Shown here piece after piece: positions 1 through 5,420 of a DNA stretch of 6,673 nucleotides. The notes beneath the pieces were generated by a model. That model worked only from the letters and a program-made list of their open reading frames with translations, had not been told where the DNA came from and did not search any database. Positions within the stretch are counted from its first letter, which is position 1. Each line of letters begins with the position of its first letter. Position numbers and translations under genes: made by a program. Where the stretch lies: NCBI GenBank assembly GCA_903824515.1, contig CAIJXA010000065.1, positions 1 through 6,673 of the forward strand, in the 5' to 3' direction. This DNA is from an uncultured bacterium. Its GTDB lineage: Bacteria > Patescibacteriota > Minisyncoccia > Moranbacterales > GWC2-37-73.

Positions 1-138
1 ATGTTTGCTAAACTAACACAAAAGGATGTAGATGCTGTCGTTAAAGGCATCAATAATCGTCCGAGAAAGCGTCTTGGCTATTTAACTCCCTACGAGGTAT
101 TTGTAGAGGGCAAAATTGCAACTCAAGCTAGAATGTAG
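1..138 (+). CDS. IS30-like transposase, C-terminal fragment (cut by window edge)
   Basis: The frame is open from base 1 and ends at TAG 136-138, giving 45 residues. It contains INNRPRKRLGYLTPYEVF (residues 17-34), which matches the conserved end of IS30-family DDE transposases: an N-x-RPRK-x-LG-x-x-TP-x-E-V-F signature at the end of the integrase-like catalytic domain. The enzyme would cut and join insertion-sequence ends. The ATG at base 1 is probably internal, since IS30 transposases are usually over 300 residues, so the rest should lie upstream of the window. A sequence resembling an insertion-sequence end follows at about 187-209. The family call rests on this short motif only, so the subfamily cannot be given. 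Confidence 0.8.
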   Translation: MFAKLTQKDVDAVVKGINNRPRKRLGYLTPYEVFVEGKIATQARM

Positions 139-186
139 GAAATTTGGTTTGACAAGAAACATGAAAAAATTTATAATGACGAATAA

Positions 187-209
187 AATTGTACTTTGAA
201 TGACTAATT
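187..209. repeat. Candidate terminal inverted repeat of the left IS30-like element
   Basis: About 50 bases after the transposase stop lies GTACTTTGAATGA (191-203). It aligns at 8 of 13 positions with GTGTTCGGATTGA, read on the - strand at 6560-6548, which lies just beyond the other transposase fragment. IS30-type ends often have a G-T-x-x-C/T-T core like this. The opposite end of the element is outside the window, so the repeat cannot be confirmed. Confidence 0.3.
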
Positions 210-225
210 ATAAAATAAAAAAAAC

Positions 226-229
226 GGAG
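226..229 (+). promoter_or_regulatory. Ribosome binding site (GGAG) of the 8-Cys protein gene
   Basis: GGAG lies five bases before the ATG at 235 and fixes that start. It is the only convincing Shine-Dalgarno sequence in the window; the other genes have AT-rich or almost absent leaders. Confidence 0.55.
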
Positions 230-234
230 CAATA

Positions 235-567
235 ATGAAGAAGCAGTTGAAAAAATTTTGGGAATATCTTCAGGGATTGAGATTTGAAAACAGATGTCCA
301 AATTGCAACGGTTCATTTTTCAAAAAAGGTGAAGGCGGACTTATCGCTGCAGAGTGTGAGGATCAAAACGGAAGAGCTTGTTCAATGGAGATTAATTTCT
401 GCATTGAATGTTTGGAGCATCCCGCATTGTTGAACACGAAGACGATTGAGGCGGCATTGCGAAGGTGGGATTGTGACGAGGATATTGTCGAATGTTCCAT
501 GCTTGCTGTTAAAAAATTCCTAAACGGCGAGATTACATATTCCATCTGGAGAAAAAAGTCAGAATAA
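235..567 (+). CDS. Small cysteine-rich, probably zinc-binding protein of unknown function
   Basis: This is a 110-residue soluble protein with no signal peptide or membrane segment. It has eight cysteines: C21 and C24 (CPNC), C41, C49, C56 and C59 (CIEC), C80 and C87. The two C-x-x-C pairs, 32 residues apart, look like the knuckles of a zinc ribbon (seen in sequence; zinc binding is inferred). The N-terminus is basic (MKKQLKKFW), and residues 60-90 are acidic and probably helical. The start is supported by GGAG at 226-229. The gene follows the IS30-like end directly and is followed by a terminator-like hairpin at 583-620, so it seems to be a single-gene unit. I do not recognise the family. A DNA- or RNA-binding role or a purely structural metal site are both possible. 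Confidence 0.7.
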   Translation: MKKQLKKFWEYLQGLRFENRCPNCNGSFFKKGEGGLIAAECEDQNGRACSMEINFCIECLEHPALLNTKTIEAALRRWDCDEDIVECSMLAVKKFLNGEITYSIWRKKSE

Positions 568-582
568 AGTTTATGCTTTTAC

Positions 583-620
583 AAAACCGAAAGCGACAAC
601 AGTTGTGAGTAGGTTTTTTT
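583..620 (+). terminator. Terminator-like hairpin after the 8-Cys gene
   Basis: AAAACC (583-588) can pair with GGTTTT (612-617), and the run of T continues to 620. The loop also contains ACAAC/GTTGT (596-606). The stem is AT-rich with a long loop, so efficiency is uncertain, but its place 16 bases after the stop codon fits termination. Confidence 0.4.
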
Positions 621-659
621 ATTAGTTAGTGAAGCGAGAGAAATGAAAATAGTCTTTCA
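619..659 (+). repeat. Truncated copy of the 170-bp element (left end only)
   Basis: This stretch aligns without gaps to the first 41 bases of the copy at 5685-5854, with 35 of 41 identical, including the identical core GAGAGAAATGAAA. Similarity stops after TCTTTCA. It has the same orientation as the 5685 copy and abuts the T-run of the preceding terminator. Confidence 0.6.
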
Positions 660-775
660 ATATTTACTGACTATTTTGTAGTAAAGTGCTGCCATTTTTG
701 AATGTGTTTTTACTGTCGTAATTGCTAGAACAAAAGCATTAAAAATTGAATATTTTTATCAAAAATCCCAAAGTT

Positions 776-799
776 CTGGCCCAATTGCCAGGCCTTTTT
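776..799 (+). terminator. Terminator- or attenuator-like hairpin upstream of the patatin gene
   Basis: CTGGC (776-780) pairs with GCCAG (787-791) around a CCAATT loop, followed by GCC and five T (795-799). No gene ends close upstream. It lies about 55 bases before the patatin promoter and could block read-through into that gene. Confidence 0.35.
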
Positions 800-854
800 A
801 ATATCTCATACTCGACATGTATAATTTTTGGTTTTAAAACTTTTTTCAAAAATA

Positions 855-863
855 TGCTATAAT
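855..863 (+). promoter_or_regulatory. Extended -10 promoter of the patatin-like gene
   Basis: TGCTATAAT is a perfect extended -10 element. No good -35 is seen at 16-18 bases upstream, as is usual for extended -10 promoters. Transcription would start near 870, leaving a leader of about 8 bases before the ATG at 878, too short for a Shine-Dalgarno sequence. The block TGCTATAATTTTAATAT recurs exactly at 5406-5422. Confidence 0.65.
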
Positions 864-877
864 TTTAATATCATCAT

Positions 878-1732
878 ATGCCTGTAAAAAAGAAAGTTAA
901 AAAAAGTGGGAAATTGAAAATCGGGCTGGCTCTTAGCGGAGGTGGCGCACTTGGCATTGCGCATATTGGGGCCCTGAAAGCTTTGCAAGCAAATAAAATT
1001 AAAATTAGCTGCATCAGTGGCACTAGCGCCGGGGCGATTGTGGCAGCCTGTTGGGCCTTCGGAGTTTCTGCGGATGAGATGATCGAAATTTCAAAAAAAC
1101 TAAATTGGCTCAAAATTTCAAATTTTGGCTATTCCAAACTGGGCCTGAATTCCAACAAGCCGGTTGGCAAGATTATCCGGGACTATATCGGAGACAAGAA
1201 TATTCAAGATGCTAAAATTCCCTTGGCTATTGTGGCTACCGACATTGATAGTGGCAAAAAAATTGTTTTTCGGGAAGGTGATGTAGCGCAGGCAGTTATG
1301 GCAAGTGCTTGCATTCCGGTTTTTTTTGCCCCGGTTAAGATTGAAAAAAGAAACTTTGTTGATGGCATGTTGGTTGAAAATTTGCCATTTTCCCCCCTGA
1401 AAAAGATGGGAGCGCAACTGGAAATCGGAGTTGATTTGAGCATGTGGATGGCTCACAAAAAAACGGATAATGTTTTGGATGTGGTCAATAACTCATATGG
1501 TATCGTGGCTCGACAGCAATGCTCGGGTGTCTTGAAAGAGGAAAGAATAATTATTCAACCACATTTGGAAAAATTTACTCTTTTTGATTTTAAGAATCCA
1601 GAGCAGCTTTTTGCTGCTGGCTTTGATGCGACAGAAATTGCAATTGCCGAAATAAAAAGCAAATCCATTCGAAGAAAACGCAAGGCAGATAGTTCGCTGA
1701 AAAAAATAGCCAATTTTTTTGGTTTTGAATAA
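878..1732 (+). CDS. Patatin-like phospholipase (RssA/YlbK-like)
   Basis: This 284-residue protein carries all the patatin hallmarks. The glycine-rich oxyanion-hole motif is SGGGALG (20-26), the nucleophile elbow GTSAG (48-52) carries Ser50, and Asp162 in VDGM completes the Ser-Asp dyad. The conserved ASACIPVFFAPV block (142-153) lies between them. Such enzymes hydrolyse acyl esters of phospholipids or other lipids. This bacterial RssA-like subgroup is usually about 280-320 residues, so the gene looks full length. There is no signal peptide; the basic N-terminus (MPVKKKVKKSGK) and basic stretch near 263-270 may favour contact with the inner face of the membrane (inference). The gene is a single unit, with its own promoter at 855-863 and a terminator at 1762-1790. 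The substrate cannot be told from the sequence. Confidence 0.93.
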   Translation: MPVKKKVKKSGKLKIGLALSGGGALGIAHIGALKALQANKIKISCISGTSAGAIVAACWAFGVSADEMIEISKKLNWLKISNFGYSKLGLNSNKPVGKIIRDYIGDKNIQDAKIPLAIVATDIDSGKKIVFREGDVAQAVMASACIPVFFAPVKIEKRNFVDGMLVENLPFSPLKKMGAQLEIGVDLSMWMAHKKTDNVLDVVNNSYGIVARQQCSGVLKEERIIIQPHLEKFTLFDFKNPEQLFAAGFDATEIAIAEIKSKSIRRKRKADSSLKKIANFFGFE

Positions 1733-1761
1733 ATTTCCAAAAATATTTTAAAAGTTATTTT

Positions 1762-1790
1762 AACATGCAAGTTTAGCATGTTGTTTTTTT
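1762..1790 (+). terminator. Rho-independent terminator of the patatin-like gene
   Basis: AACATGC (1762-1768) pairs perfectly with GCATGTT (1776-1782) around a 7-base loop, followed by G and seven T. It lies 30 bases after the patatin stop codon. Confidence 0.8.
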
Positions 1791-1816
1791 GTGAAAATAT
1801 TACATATGAAAGTTTG

Positions 1817-1832
1817 TATTAATTAGTGAAGC
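1817..1832 (+). repeat. Minimal remnant of the 170-bp element's left end
   Basis: TATTAATTAGTGAAGC closely matches the element end seen at 620-635 (TATTAGTTAGTGAAGC, 15 of 16). It lies 18 bases from copy 1 and is inverted relative to it. It could therefore be a terminal inverted repeat of a larger unit (1817-2020; 13 of 16 against copy 1's own outer end) or simply a decayed extra copy. Confidence 0.4.
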
Positions 1833-1850
1833 TGACATGATTCAGAATAA

Positions 1851-2020
1851 TAAAAGGGTATTAATACCCCATGGCAAGCCTTGGACCCTTTGGGCTTTCG
1901 AGGCAAGACATGTCACTCGTGAGCGACGTGTCAAGCCTCGTAGGCAAATCAACTTTTTGCTGCGTCACTCGCTGCGAAATGAAAGAGTACTTTCATTTTT
2001 TTCGCTACACTAGATAATAA
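1851..2020 (-). repeat. 170-bp structured repeat element, copy 1
   Basis: The reverse complement of this stretch aligns with 5685-5854 over all 170 bases without a gap, with 10 mismatches, five of them in the outermost 22 bases. Internal structures are a perfect 14-base palindrome GGGTATTAATACCC (1856-1869), an imperfect 26-base hairpin with GACATGTC/GACGTGTC arms (1907-1932), GCCT/AGGC pairs, and a 9-bp hairpin AAATGAAAG/CTTTCATTT with loop AGTA (1977-1998). It is more GC-rich than its surroundings. There is no transposase inside, so if mobile it would need help from elsewhere. It resembles a MITE- or REP-type dispersed repeat, but I cannot name a known family. Confidence 0.9.
1871..2017 (+). 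CDS. Short open frame inside repeat copy 1 (doubtful gene)
   Basis: This is a 48-codon ATG-to-TAA frame lying entirely within the repeat. Its last 35 codons are also open in copy 2 (- strand, 5688-5795), with conserved segments such as VGKSTFCCVTRCEMK. No ribosome binding site or promoter is evident. The first ATG is lost in copy 2 (ATG to AGG), and the frame may be open by chance, because the copies differ little and have no indels. It is recorded because it recurs, not because there is good evidence that it is translated. Confidence 0.2.
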   Translation: MASLGPFGLSRQDMSLVSDVSSLVGKSTFCCVTRCEMKEYFHFFRYTR

Positions 2021-2079
2021 AAAAGTTGACAATGAAACTTAAAATTTTTCGTGGAAGCTTCATTTTTGAGAGTGATTTT

Positions 2080-2101
2080 AGTTTAAAATTAAGCTTAAAC
2101 T
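2080..2101 (+). promoter_or_regulatory. Inverted repeat just before the glycosyltransferase start
   Basis: AGTTTAA (2080-2086) and TTAAACT (2095-2101) form a perfect 7-base inverted repeat that ends one base before the ATG at 2103. As RNA it could fold over the start region; as DNA it could be an operator. A perfect TTGACA lies at 2026-2031, but no good -10 sits at the right spacing, so I cannot place the promoter. Confidence 0.25.
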
Positions 2102-2102
2102 T

Positions 2103-3176
2103 ATGAGAAAGCTTAAAATTGCCATGCTTGCTCCAGTTGAAGAACAGGTTCCGCCAAAGAAATACGGTGGAACGGAGCTTGTTGTGTACAACTTGACGGA
2201 GAATTTAGTAAAACTGGGGCATGATGTAACCCTGCTCGCAACGGGCGATTCGCACACTAGTGCAAAATTGATTCCAATTTTTCCCCACTCTATCAGAAGT
2301 CTTCCGGTGGCAAGGAATATGGAAGTGCGAAGCGATTTGCGCTTGATGGGAGTGGGGAGGGTTTTGCAATATTTGAAAAAAAATAAATTTGATTTGGTCC
2401 ATAATCATATCGGTTGCTTTTTTTTGCCTTTTGTCAAATGCATTAATGAGCCAGTCGTGACAACTTTTCATGGATTTTTGAAAAACCCCAATGATTTTGA
2501 AATATATAAATATTTCACAGATTTTAATTATGTCAGCATAAGCATGAACCAAAGGCAGTCGGCAAAAATAAGGCTGAATTTTATTTCCAATGTTTATAAT
2601 GGCATAGAGGTGGAAAAATTTCATTTTTTTCCAGAGCCTCAGAATTATTTCGCTTTTTTGGCTAGAGTTTCTCCGGAAAAGGGAGCGCTAGAAGCAATTG
2701 ATATTGCAAAAAAAGCTGGCGTTAATTTGATTTTAGCTGGCAAGGTTGATAGCGTGGATGAGAAATATTTCAAGCAGAAAATAAGACCCCATATTGATGA
2801 CAAGCAGATTAAATTTATTGGAGAAATAGGCCACAAGAAAAAAGTTCAACTTTTGGGTAATGCCAAAGCGTTGCTGGCTCCGATTCAATGGGAAGAGCCA
2901 TTTGGACTTTATTTTATTGAAGCGATGCTTTGTGGAACACCGGTGATTGCAAATAAAAGAGGTTCTGTTTCCGAAATAATCATTGATGGAAAAACTGGTT
3001 TTATTGTTGAAAATATCAAAGAGGCTGTAGCTAGAATTAAGGATATTGAAAAAATCAATAGATTGGATTGCAGCAATCATGTGAAAAACAATTTTTCGGC
3101 CGAAAAAATGACCCAGGAATATCTTAAGTCTTATAAAAAAATTTTAGAAAAAAATGTCAAAAAAAAGATAGAATGA
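2103..3176 (+). CDS. Family 4 glycosyltransferase (GT-B fold)
   Basis: This 357-residue protein transfers a sugar from an activated nucleotide donor to an acceptor, probably for a surface glycan or glycolipid (the role is inferred). The N-terminal Rossmann domain opens with LKIAMLAPVEEQVPPKKYGG (4-23), with YGGTE at 21-25. That is characteristic of a GT4 subgroup, as is the following GHDVTLLATGDSHTSA (39-54). A central VYNGIEVEKF (164-173) links to the donor-binding domain, which has ARVSPEKG (187-194; Arg188 and Lys193 expected to contact the donor phosphate). The E-x7-E motif runs from Glu265 to Glu273 (EPFGLYFIE), followed by CGTPVIA (277-283). Length is normal for the family. There is no signal peptide, so it should act in the cytoplasm. 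Its TGA stop overlaps the next ATG, giving an operon with the phosphoribosyltransferase. Donor and acceptor are not predictable. Confidence 0.93.
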   Translation: MRKLKIAMLAPVEEQVPPKKYGGTELVVYNLTENLVKLGHDVTLLATGDSHTSAKLIPIFPHSIRSLPVARNMEVRSDLRLMGVGRVLQYLKKNKFDLVHNHIGCFFLPFVKCINEPVVTTFHGFLKNPNDFEIYKYFTDFNYVSISMNQRQSAKIRLNFISNVYNGIEVEKFHFFPEPQNYFAFLARVSPEKGALEAIDIAKKAGVNLILAGKVDSVDEKYFKQKIRPHIDDKQIKFIGEIGHKKKVQLLGNAKALLAPIQWEEPFGLYFIEAMLCGTPVIANKRGSVSEIIIDGKTGFIVENIKEAVARIKDIEKINRLDCSNHVKNNFSAEKMTQEYLKSYKKILEKNVKKKIE

Positions 3177-3706
3177 AAATCTTTATTCGGTTGTTTGCGT
3201 TGAAATTTTTTAATTTGCCTGGGCTAGTGATAAATATTTTTAATAAAATCTTTATGTTGGTGAATAATATTTCGTGGGAAAATATTGAAAGTGCAGTTAA
3301 ATATCTTGCAAATCAAATAAAAGAGGATGGTTTCGAGGCGGATTATATAATTGGAATTGCGGTTGGAGGAATCGTTCCTCTCGGACTATTGTCCAAAGAA
3401 TTGGAAGTAAAAAATATCCTAACTGTTTCGACCCGATCATACAAAAAAGAAAAACAAGGCGAGCCGGATATTTTGTATTTTCCGGAAGTTAATTTGAGTG
3501 GCATGAAAATATTACTTGTTGATGAGATTGCCAATACGGGAGCAACCCTTAAAAAAGTTTTTCAAGCGGTTAAGGATAAGAGCGTGATTGGCGAAATGAA
3601 AACAGCAACTTTGGCAATAAACAAGAAAAATTGTAAATTTTTGCCTGATTATTTTGCTTTCTCGAGTGAAAATTGGATTGCTTTTCCTTGGGACAAAAAT
3701 GAATAA
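3173..3706 (+). CDS. Phosphoribosyltransferase, purine-salvage-like (HPRT/XPRT type)
   Basis: The signature PRPP-binding loop is ILLVDEIANTGATL (113-126), with the acidic pair Asp117-Glu118 and the TGAT turn. IIGIAVGGIVPLG (59-71) forms the pyrophosphate loop region, and the C-terminal WIAFPW (168-173) is typical of the HPRT/XPRT-like group (COG2236 type). The enzyme would join a purine base to PRPP; the exact base is not clear. The start is ambiguous. The first ATG (3173) overlaps the upstream TGA as ATGA, which favours translational coupling, but it adds a 27-residue hydrophobic N-terminus that such enzymes lack. Met28 (ATG 3254) gives 150 residues, close to the family size of about 150-160, and begins right at the domain. 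The full frame is given here; the shorter protein is biochemically more plausible. Confidence 0.85.
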   Translation: MKIFIRLFALKFFNLPGLVINIFNKIFMLVNNISWENIESAVKYLANQIKEDGFEADYIIGIAVGGIVPLGLLSKELEVKNILTVSTRSYKKEKQGEPDILYFPEVNLSGMKILLVDEIANTGATLKKVFQAVKDKSVIGEMKTATLAINKKNCKFLPDYFAFSSENWIAFPWDKNE

Positions 3707-3735
3707 GGCTTGGTAGGCAAATTTCTTAGCTTATT
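3702..3735. terminator. Candidate bidirectional terminator between convergent genes
   Basis: AATAAGGCT (3702-3710) can pair with AGCTTATT (3728-3735) with one bulged G. The hairpin includes the stop codons of both converging genes, which are separated by only 24 bases, and is followed by a short T-rich stretch on the + strand. It is AT-rich and weak by itself. Confidence 0.35.
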
Positions 3736-4564
3736 TTGAAATTGAAAGCATGGCTTTTTTCATCTTACCTAAGGTTGGGAGAGCTGGATCTGTTTTTCCA
3801 CTGGGATATTCCCAGATTGCATCAAAGAGAAGCGTTTCATCATATTGATAGCCTTCTCCTTTTCTGGTGCCTGGGTCATTGGTCGTGAATTTCTTGGCTA
3901 TTGGGTCATAGCCAATGATTGTGAGCATATGTGCAATTGGATCAGGTGGGGTAAAATTAGGATTTTTGAGCGCCCTTCCAAATGCTGGCACAATTACGAG
4001 TCTGCCTTTTTGAATCTCCGTTTTGATTTCTTCCAGGGTCACGTTTTCTTTAACCGAAATATTTTTGTACTCAAAATATTGTTGAAAAACTTTTTCCATA
4101 TCAACAGCATTTGTGTCTGTGCTATAGCCAAAATTTTTGTTTTCCCAGTTAATGACGGCTAATATCCTTTTTTGCGCTTCAGTAGGCGAAATAGTTTTTT
4201 CCTTTTTTACCCAGCCCATAGCCATTACCATGGAGGCTTCTTCGCAAGCATTTTGAAAATTCGAATCTTTCCAATTGCCAAAAGGCGCTTGCACGACGAA
4301 GGGCACGGTTTGCAAAATCTTTCTGTCTGTTGATGAAATATTTTTAATTGTTGCCGAAGCGCTTTGAAACTCAGCTGCTGCTGCTGATTGAATAGGTTGC
4401 GGTTGTTCGGCCGCTGTTGGGTTGGCAACATTTGAAATTTGTGGTTGGGAAGAATCATTGGGCGTTTGATTTTGTTTTTTTAAAAATACCACAAAAAAAC
4501 TGCCGGCAATAAGAAAGACTAAGGTGACAAAAATAAGATACCAGATTTTCTTTTTGATTTTCAT
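3731..4564 (-). CDS. Membrane-anchored C39-like cysteine peptidase
   Basis: This 277-residue protein has a basic N-terminus (MKIKKK) and a single hydrophobic helix (about 8-28), then a low-complexity Q/P/A/S-rich linker (31-70). The catalytic domain lies outside the membrane. The domain begins at VPFVVQAPFGNW (87-98; Gln92 in the oxyanion position). The presumed nucleophile is Cys107 in NACEEAS, with His212 in AHMLTIIGYD and Asp230 in TNDPG. This order of Q, C, H and D/N is that of the Peptidase_C39_2 (papain-like) families. It probably cleaves an extracellular peptide, cell-wall or host-derived substrate (inferred). There is no ABC transporter next to it, so it is not the bacteriocin-exporter form of C39. 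The gene converges on the phosphoribosyltransferase and diverges from the next membrane protein gene. The start is the only ATG before the membrane helix. Confidence 0.88.
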   Translation of the reverse strand: MKIKKKIWYLIFVTLVFLIAGSFFVVFLKKQNQTPNDSSQPQISNVANPTAAEQPQPIQSAAAAEFQSASATIKNISSTDRKILQTVPFVVQAPFGNWKDSNFQNACEEASMVMAMGWVKKEKTISPTEAQKRILAVINWENKNFGYSTDTNAVDMEKVFQQYFEYKNISVKENVTLEEIKTEIQKGRLVIVPAFGRALKNPNFTPPDPIAHMLTIIGYDPIAKKFTTNDPGTRKGEGYQYDETLLFDAIWEYPSGKTDPALPTLGKMKKAMLSISK

Positions 4565-4623
4565 TATAATAGTTTTAATTTCATAGGACTTACGTGCTTA
4601 CTTTTAAATTTCAATTTAATTGT

Positions 4624-4652
4624 AGTATAAACGGTTGCAGTGATTGATACAA
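4624..4652 (-). promoter_or_regulatory. Candidate promoter of the C39-like peptidase gene
   Basis: On the - strand, TTGTAT (4652-4647) is followed after exactly 17 bases by TATACT (4629-4624). These match the -35 and -10 consensus at 4 of 6 and 5 of 6. Transcription would start near 4617, giving a leader of about 53 bases. The -35 overlaps the small dyad GATTG-ATA-CAATC (4642-4654), a possible operator. Confidence 0.45.
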
Positions 4653-4690
4653 TCGTTTTGACTTTTTAGTTTCTCTGTCTTTTTGGGATA

Positions 4691-4699
4691 TGTTATAAT
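4691..4699 (+). promoter_or_regulatory. Extended -10 promoter of the paired-histidine membrane protein gene
   Basis: TGTTATAAT is a perfect extended -10. TTGACT (4658-4663) is too far upstream to act as its -35. The start would be near 4706, with a leader of about 36 bases that contains two ATCTAAT units and no clear Shine-Dalgarno sequence. Confidence 0.6.
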
Positions 4700-4741
4700 G
4701 GTCATGTAAACATCTAATCATCTAATTATTTAAATACTGAA

Positions 4742-5311
4742 ATGGAAATTATTAAAAAAAATTGGTTGCTCATTATTTTCACAATTAGCGCTTTAGTTTT
4801 TGCGATTTGGTATGTGAGCTATGTCACTTCGGCGGGCTGGTTTTTGTATGTCAGAGATCGAACGCCACTTGGAAGGCTAGGACGAGGTCTTGGTTTTTTC
4901 GGTTTTTTGATAATGGGTTTGGTTTACGCTCGAAGCGTCTTAAAAATAATAGTGCGCAAAGAAACCTTCTGGAAAAGTTTGCAGCCGCTGGGTTTGAATG
5001 AAAATTTTGATTTGAAAAAAATTTCCACGAAACTTTTGATTTTACTCAACAAAACTCATGCTTACTTGGGAGTGCTTTCGGTGATTTTGATTTTCCTGCA
5101 TTGTTATTTGACAGGAAGTTACTTGAATAATCTCTTGCTGCAAATTGTTTTGATTTTGATGGCGTTGGAAATGTTCTCAGGACTTTTTCTGAAGTTGCGC
5201 TATTCTCCAGCCGAGCTCAAACAAAAAAGTTATTTGATTCATCGGCAATTTATTATCGGGGCAGTTTTGATTATCTTTACATTGTTTGGGCATTTGATTT
5301 TGAGAAAATAA
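4742..5311 (+). CDS. Five-helix membrane protein, ferric reductase/cytochrome b561-like
   Basis: This 189-residue protein has hydrophobic helices at about 8-28, 48-70, 100-120, 128-150 and 168-187. Four histidines stand at helix ends: His106 and His120 (13 residues between them, H-x13-H) and His167 and His184 (16 between). Two His pairs of this kind on two helices coordinate two stacked b-type haems in ferric reductase/NOX-like domains. RTPLGRLGRGLGFFGF (40-55) between helices 1 and 2 also fits such membrane domains. If so, it would carry electrons across the membrane, but there is no FAD/NAD-binding domain here, so a partner would be needed. It is preceded by its own promoter (4691-4699). 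No terminator is clear before the next gene. A haem-free role cannot be ruled out. Confidence 0.65.
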   Translation: MEIIKKNWLLIIFTISALVFAIWYVSYVTSAGWFLYVRDRTPLGRLGRGLGFFGFLIMGLVYARSVLKIIVRKETFWKSLQPLGLNENFDLKKISTKLLILLNKTHAYLGVLSVILIFLHCYLTGSYLNNLLLQIVLILMALEMFSGLFLKLRYSPAELKQKSYLIHRQFIIGAVLIIFTLFGHLILRK

Positions 5312-5405
5312 AAGATACTTTTTCTTGACTTAAATGATCCGAATTAAACAAAAATAAATGAGGTTAGCGGCGCGCATATTTTTTTGTGCAAATTTAGAAA
5401 AATTG

Positions 5406-5414
5406 TGCTATAAT
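5406..5414 (+). promoter_or_regulatory. Extended -10 promoter giving a probably leaderless mRNA
   Basis: TGCTATAAT ends six bases before the ATG at 5421, so transcription should begin at or next to the A of the start codon. The 17-base block TGCTATAATTTTAATAT is identical to that at 855-871. This promoter lies inside the longer frame that could start at 5358 and argues against that start. Confidence 0.65.
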
Positions 5415-5420
5415 TTTAAT

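Noticed and set aside
663..685. TTTACT/AGTAAA inverted repeat in the gap before the patatin gene
   Set aside because: It is a six-base AT-rich stem with an 11-base loop, expected by chance in sequence this AT-rich.
1118..1456. Long open frames on the - strand opposite the patatin gene
   Set aside because: They mirror a clear gene with intact catalytic motifs, contain no recognisable domain, and have no promoter or ribosome binding site.
1851..2020. Repeat copies as a CRISPR array
   Set aside because: There are only two full copies, 3.66 kb apart, inverted, and each far longer than a CRISPR repeat; there are no regular spacers.
2026..2031. Perfect TTGACA -35 box upstream of the glycosyltransferase
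   Set aside because: No acceptable -10 lies 16-18 bases downstream (the sequence there is TCGTGG), so I do not call a promoter.
4563..4570. TATAAT on the - strand overlapping the start codon of the C39-like peptidase gene
   Set aside because: Transcription from it would begin inside the gene, before the membrane helix and with no later start codon nearby; a better-placed candidate lies at 4624-4652.
5358..5420. Upstream extension of the small coiled-coil protein from ATG 5358
   Set aside because: A perfect extended -10 lies inside this stretch, and the extra 21 residues (MRLAARIFFCANLEKLCYNF and one more) do not fit the coiled-coil that follows.
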